Origin: Prorocentrum cordatum
Lineage: Eukaryota > Sar > Dinophyceae > Prorocentrales > Prorocentraceae
Length of the DNA stretch: 32,500 nucleotides
Assembly: GCA_963575745.1 (NCBI GenBank)
Contig: CAUYUJ010000372.1
Location: 1-32,500 of the forward strand
Direction of reading: 5' to 3'
The position numbers and the translations under genes are program-made. The notes below the pieces were generated by a model. The model did no database searches. It saw only the letters and a list, made by a program, of their open reading frames with translations, and was not told where the DNA came from. The stretch's first letter is position 1. Each line of letters opens with the position of its first letter. Below, one piece after another: positions 29,802-32,500 of this stretch.

Positions 29802-31030
29802 TCAAAGCCTGTCCTGGGCTTCTGGCGCCGTCTCGAGGAGCAGCTGCGAGACGCTCTCTCCCTGCGCTGCTGGGGGGGCGGGGTCTGCAGGGCCTCCTGC
29901 GCCCGTCGCCGCACCTCCTGGGGGGGCGGGGTCTGCTGGCCCACCAGCACCCATCGCCGCGCCCCCTGCGCCCTCGGCGCCACCCTGGCCGAACTGGCCG
30001 TCGTCGTCGCCAGTCGACTCACCGTCGTCCTCCTGCTGCGGGTCATCCTCTGGCCCCAGGCCCCAATCCTGCGCCCCCAAGTACTGCAAGGGAGGTGGCA
30101 TATTGAACCTGATCTGCCTCCGCGCTCTCAACGGAGGACGTGGTAGTTCTGGCTCTGGCTCAGCGGCGGCCTCATGGAGCTGGCGCAGCAGGCGCTGTCG
30201 AGACCTCCTACTGGTCGGATCCGCTTGCTTCTTGGGCCTCGGTGGGTACTGAAATCTCTGCGGCATACTGAGTACACATCTCCGAGCCTTCTCTAACCTC
30301 AGCTGCAACTTCGCCAAGATGCCGAAGTGCGACTTACCTGCTCCAAAGCATGCTTCATCATCAACCGACATGGAGCAGACGAACCGAACCATCGAGCGTG
30401 ACAGAACTGCGAAATCAATCATCCTCTTTTGGCCAGCCGTGCATGTGTATTCTGCACCCGAGGGGGCACGAATCAACCCGTCCACCAGCGATGGCCATCC
30501 TGACTTCTGCAGCTCGATCGGGGTCGCGTTGAAGTCCCCATGACCAGCCAAGGCGTCTTGATAGACTGCAACAGCGTACCTAACTGGATCAGCTTTGACA
30601 CGTTCAAGCCTGCGATGCCCACATCTGCAGTCAAGTATATGCCGAAGACGGAAATAGACTGGCCACCAATCTTGAGCTGACATCCTACAACGTCTCTGAA
30701 ATCAATCCCCGACACGGTGGTGTCTGGCTCCTGGATCTGTCGGAGCCCCATCTGCATATGTCTGTCGGTCGCAAGGTGGCGAACACTCTGAAACTGAAAT
30801 CTCTTCTTGACTCCCGTCGAGATCCCACCAGCCTTGGCCGTCGCCATCAACTGGTAGGATGGAGCCACCACTGGTTGGTACCCTCTAAAGCTGCAATCAT
30901 GGAGCACCTCTGTACACATATTTAGGGGAACGTGCAACTCGGGCAGAATGACTATGTCGCACAGGCCCTCAGCAAGAAGGCATTTGTACGAGTGCCCCCA
31001 GCCCGAGAGGTTCCTCATATACAGAGTGTG
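29802..31030 (-). pseudogene. LINE ORF2, N-terminal AP-like endonuclease, with a frameshift and an in-frame TGA
   Basis: 31030-30545 reads HTLYMRNLSGWGHSYKCLLA, DIVILPELHVP (catalytic Glu block), QLKIGGQSISVFGIYL and IKTPWLVMG. One G is missing from a G-run at about 30544, and the frame continues as GDFNATPIELQ (GDFN motif), RMIDFAVLSRSM and KSHFGI (the terminal His), typical of exonuclease-endonuclease-phosphatase endonucleases that nick the target DNA. An acidic, Gly/Ala/Pro-rich linker with a short tandem repeat (GGAATGAGGPADPAPP) follows, up to TGA at 29802-29804; the frame then goes on in phase into the RT part, so Arg (CGA) to stop is likely. Confidence 0.85.
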
Positions 31031-31034
31031 CGCG

Positions 31035-32201
31035 TCACCCGCACGATGGCTCCCCCTCCGTCTTCTGCGCGCGCAGGTTGCGGACGAGGGCATCAACCTC
31101 ACCCTGCAAGCGGTCAGACGCGGCCTTGAGCGAATGCTCATCCCCAGGAGCTGGCGCGGCGCGAGGGGCGGGGTCTGCTGCCGAGCCACGGACAGCCCCC
31201 GTCGCCGCTCCTCGCGCAGGCGCCTCAGGGGCTGCGTCGGCACCTCCACGGGGCGCGCTGGACACTGCTCCCTGGCTCGCTGGTTCGGCCGCAACCTGAG
31301 CCTCACCCAGGTTGCCTTTCCTCTTCTTGCGGGCTCTCTCGAGGACAGCTGAGACCTTGGCCTTTTGATCATGCAACTTCTCATTGATTTGACCGCAAGT
31401 GTCTTGCGCCGCTTTGCGCAACCAGACCTGGAGCTCACCCCTCGTCTTCTCCAAGATGTCATGGTCCGATTGCGTGAGGCCCAACCCGTCCAGGTCGACT
31501 CCCAGACTGATCTCCAGCTCCAGGTTGCCGTCGAGCACCTCTTGGATGTCCTGGACAGCACCCCGTGGCACGGGCAGTTCCTCAGGTGGCAAGAACTCTT
31601 TAGCCTTCGCGATCTCTTCACGTTCAGCTTCCATAACCTCAGTCGCGCATGCGCGAAGCTTCTCCGTGCACCGCTCCAACTCCTGCTTGGCTCTCTTCCA
31701 CTGCTCCTTGGCCGCCTCCATGGCCTTGCGTCCTCGCTGCAAGCGGGCCGCCGCCATCTGGAGGGCCTGCCCTGGCGGCCGTGGCTTGGTCTCGGGGGGG
31801 GGACCTCGCAGGGTGGCCACCAAGGAGTCGACAGCACGCTTGGTGTCCTCCCCCCCTCCCAGTTTGGCCGCCAAGGCACAGAGCTCCTGCACAGCGTCAC
31901 CATCAGCAGGAGCAGCACCCCCCTGACGGCCATGGCCAGGCCCTCGCGACTTCTGGAACTTTGCGCCACACTCGCACGTCCAGCTCTTCGCCTTGAGCCT
32001 GTCCTGGAAGAGCCACCGACCACTCGAGGAATACTCAACTTGGGCTCGGTACTGGCGTTTCCCCCAAGTGTTCGCTCCCCACGACGGCGGCGGCGGCACA
32101 GATCCAGGCAGTGGAGGATAGACGATCGGATTCCACCATTCTCCGTAGCGTGAGGCAGGCTGCTGCCTCCATGGCGGTCGCCGAGAGCCATCTGGCGCCA
32201 T
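31035..32201 (-). CDS. LINE ORF1 protein (about 388 residues)
   Basis: Starts at the ATG at 32201 (MAPDGSRRPPWRQQPASRYG) and ends EGEPSCG at 31035, intact. An N-terminal Pro/Trp-rich part holds a single knuckle half (SWTCECGAKFQKSR, Cys76 and Cys78). A long helical, charged region follows (AARLQRGRKAMEAAKEQWKR, CTEKLRACATEVMEAEREEI), probably coiled coil as in other ORF1 proteins, which form oligomers that bind the LINE RNA. The C-terminal Ala/Pro-rich linker leads to a last helix (LQGEVDALVRNLRAQKTEGE). The ORF2 endonuclease begins at the next bases in another frame, so ORF2 may be translated by reinitiation or frameshifting. Confidence 0.8.
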   Translation of the reverse strand: MAPDGSRRPPWRQQPASRYGEWWNPIVYPPLPGSVPPPPSWGANTWGKRQYRAQVEYSSSGRWLFQDRLKAKSWTCECGAKFQKSRGPGHGRQGGAAPADGDAVQELCALAAKLGGGEDTKRAVDSLVATLRGPPPETKPRPPGQALQMAAARLQRGRKAMEAAKEQWKRAKQELERCTEKLRACATEVMEAEREEIAKAKEFLPPEELPVPRGAVQDIQEVLDGNLELEISLGVDLDGLGLTQSDHDILEKTRGELQVWLRKAAQDTCGQINEKLHDQKAKVSAVLERARKKRKGNLGEAQVAAEPASQGAVSSAPRGGADAAPEAPARGAATGAVRGSAADPAPRAAPAPGDEHSLKAASDRLQGEVDALVRNLRAQKTEGEPSCG

Positions 32202-32329
32202 CGACAACCGTCCGTGTTCGTGAAACTCGATGCTGCGTCGCCTGGAGGCTCACACAGCGGTGCGCTGAAACCCTTGGGAACTAGCCGCGGACTAGCGGTA
32301 TCCACTCGTTTCCCAGGAAAACTCAAAAC

Positions 32330-32350
32330 CTTGAGCCAAAATGGCTACGG
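32330..32350 (-). other. Dinoflagellate spliced-leader sequence at the 5' end of the LINE
   Basis: The minus strand reads CCGTAGCCATTTTGGC and ends CTCAAG, identical over 21 bases to the spliced leader added in trans to dinoflagellate nuclear mRNAs. It abuts the 12-bp target duplication, so it is the first sequence of the inserted copy. The variable first base of the leader would be T, shared with the duplication. Confidence 0.96.
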
Positions 32351-32362
32351 ATTCGCCCAGAG
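32351..32362 (+). repeat. Target-site duplication of the LINE, 5'-end copy
   Basis: ATTCGCCCAGAG, identical to 25865-25876 and directly next to the spliced leader. Confidence 0.93.
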
Positions 32363-32437
32363 GCCTCCAAGCTCGCGCCAAGACGGCCCCAGAGAGCCCC
32401 AAGAGGGTCCCAGAGGGCCCCAATATCGCACCAGACG

Positions 32438-32500
32438 GCCAAAGAGAGTTCCAAGAGGGCCCCAAGACGGCTCAAGTGGGGTTCAGGAGTGACCTAGAGG
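32438..32500 (+). repeat. 63-bp repeat, copy 2 (right of the LINE, runs to the window edge)
   Basis: Matches 25480-25542 at 60 of 63 positions. The stretch 32363-32437 is the same CCAAGA-type array as at 25480-25830. Confidence 0.9.

Larger units (their letters stand above)
25877..32350 (-). mobile_element. Full-span non-LTR retrotransposon (LINE) beginning with a spliced leader
   Basis: 6474 bp between perfect 12-bp duplications. In transcription order: spliced leader (32350-32330), ORF1 (32201-31035), ORF2 with endonuclease, reverse transcriptase, Cys/His knuckle and RNase H (31030-25942, broken), a short 3' untranslated part and an A-rich tail. Endonuclease plus RNase H in ORF2 places it near the I-like LINE clades (inference). 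Intact ends suggest a fairly recent, full-length copy, yet ORF2 has several frameshifts and a stop; these are either decay or assembly errors. It landed inside the CCAAGA repeat array. Confidence 0.93.

Overview
The window is nuclear DNA of a dinoflagellate. The strongest sign is at 32330-32350: on the minus strand it carries the 21-nt dinoflagellate spliced-leader core (CCGTAGCCATTTTGGC... ending in CTCAAG). Other fitting signs are GC-rich sequence, genes all pointing one way, a gene split by a repeat-filled intron, and large amounts of simple and tandem repeat. Genus cannot be fixed from sequence alone.

Region 1 (1 to about 14.66 kb) is a block of minus-strand genes running off the left edge. 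In transcription order it holds: a Gly-rich protein (13795-12629), an unrecognised protein (11962-10127), a long unrecognised gene with one frameshift and one in-frame stop (9414-6989), another unrecognised protein (6164 to about 5167), a protein with an OTU-protease-like DGNC motif (4791-3274), a DDE transposase-like gene in the same frame directly after it (3237-677), and the start of a further gene (310 to the edge). Most units start behind a pyrimidine-rich stretch on the coding strand. The block is filled with a 12-bp dyad, CCGCNACTGCGG. I counted 41 exact CCGCAACTGCGG copies and about 20 single-base variants, all in one orientation, inside genes in all three reading frames and in the spacers. 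It stops at 13752. A foldback element with 42-bp inverted arms sits at 6303-6539, and relatives of its palindrome lie at the right end of the block (14591-14664). The block looks like a large mobile or transposon-derived unit, but no terminal repeats could be defined.

Region 2 (14.66-25.8 kb) is mostly non-coding repeat, with one recognisable host-type gene: a secreted endoglycoceramidase-like GH5 glycosidase on the minus strand, with exon 1 at 20500 to about 19721, an intron of about 2.3 kb, and exon 2 from about 17437 to 16712. Degenerate tandem repeats of about 91, 51 and 81 bp, a GAGTCTGA-type array and a CCAAGA/CTTGGG array fill the rest.

Region 3 (25877-32350) is an end-to-end non-LTR retrotransposon on the minus strand: spliced leader at its first base, ORF1, then a broken ORF2 (endonuclease, reverse transcriptase, Cys/His knuckle, RNase H), an A-rich tail, and a perfect 12-bp target-site duplication (ATTCGCCCAGAG at 25865-25876 and 32351-32362). 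It is a trans-spliced mRNA of a LINE copied back into the genome. The two most notable results are this element and the orientation-locked dyad in region 1.
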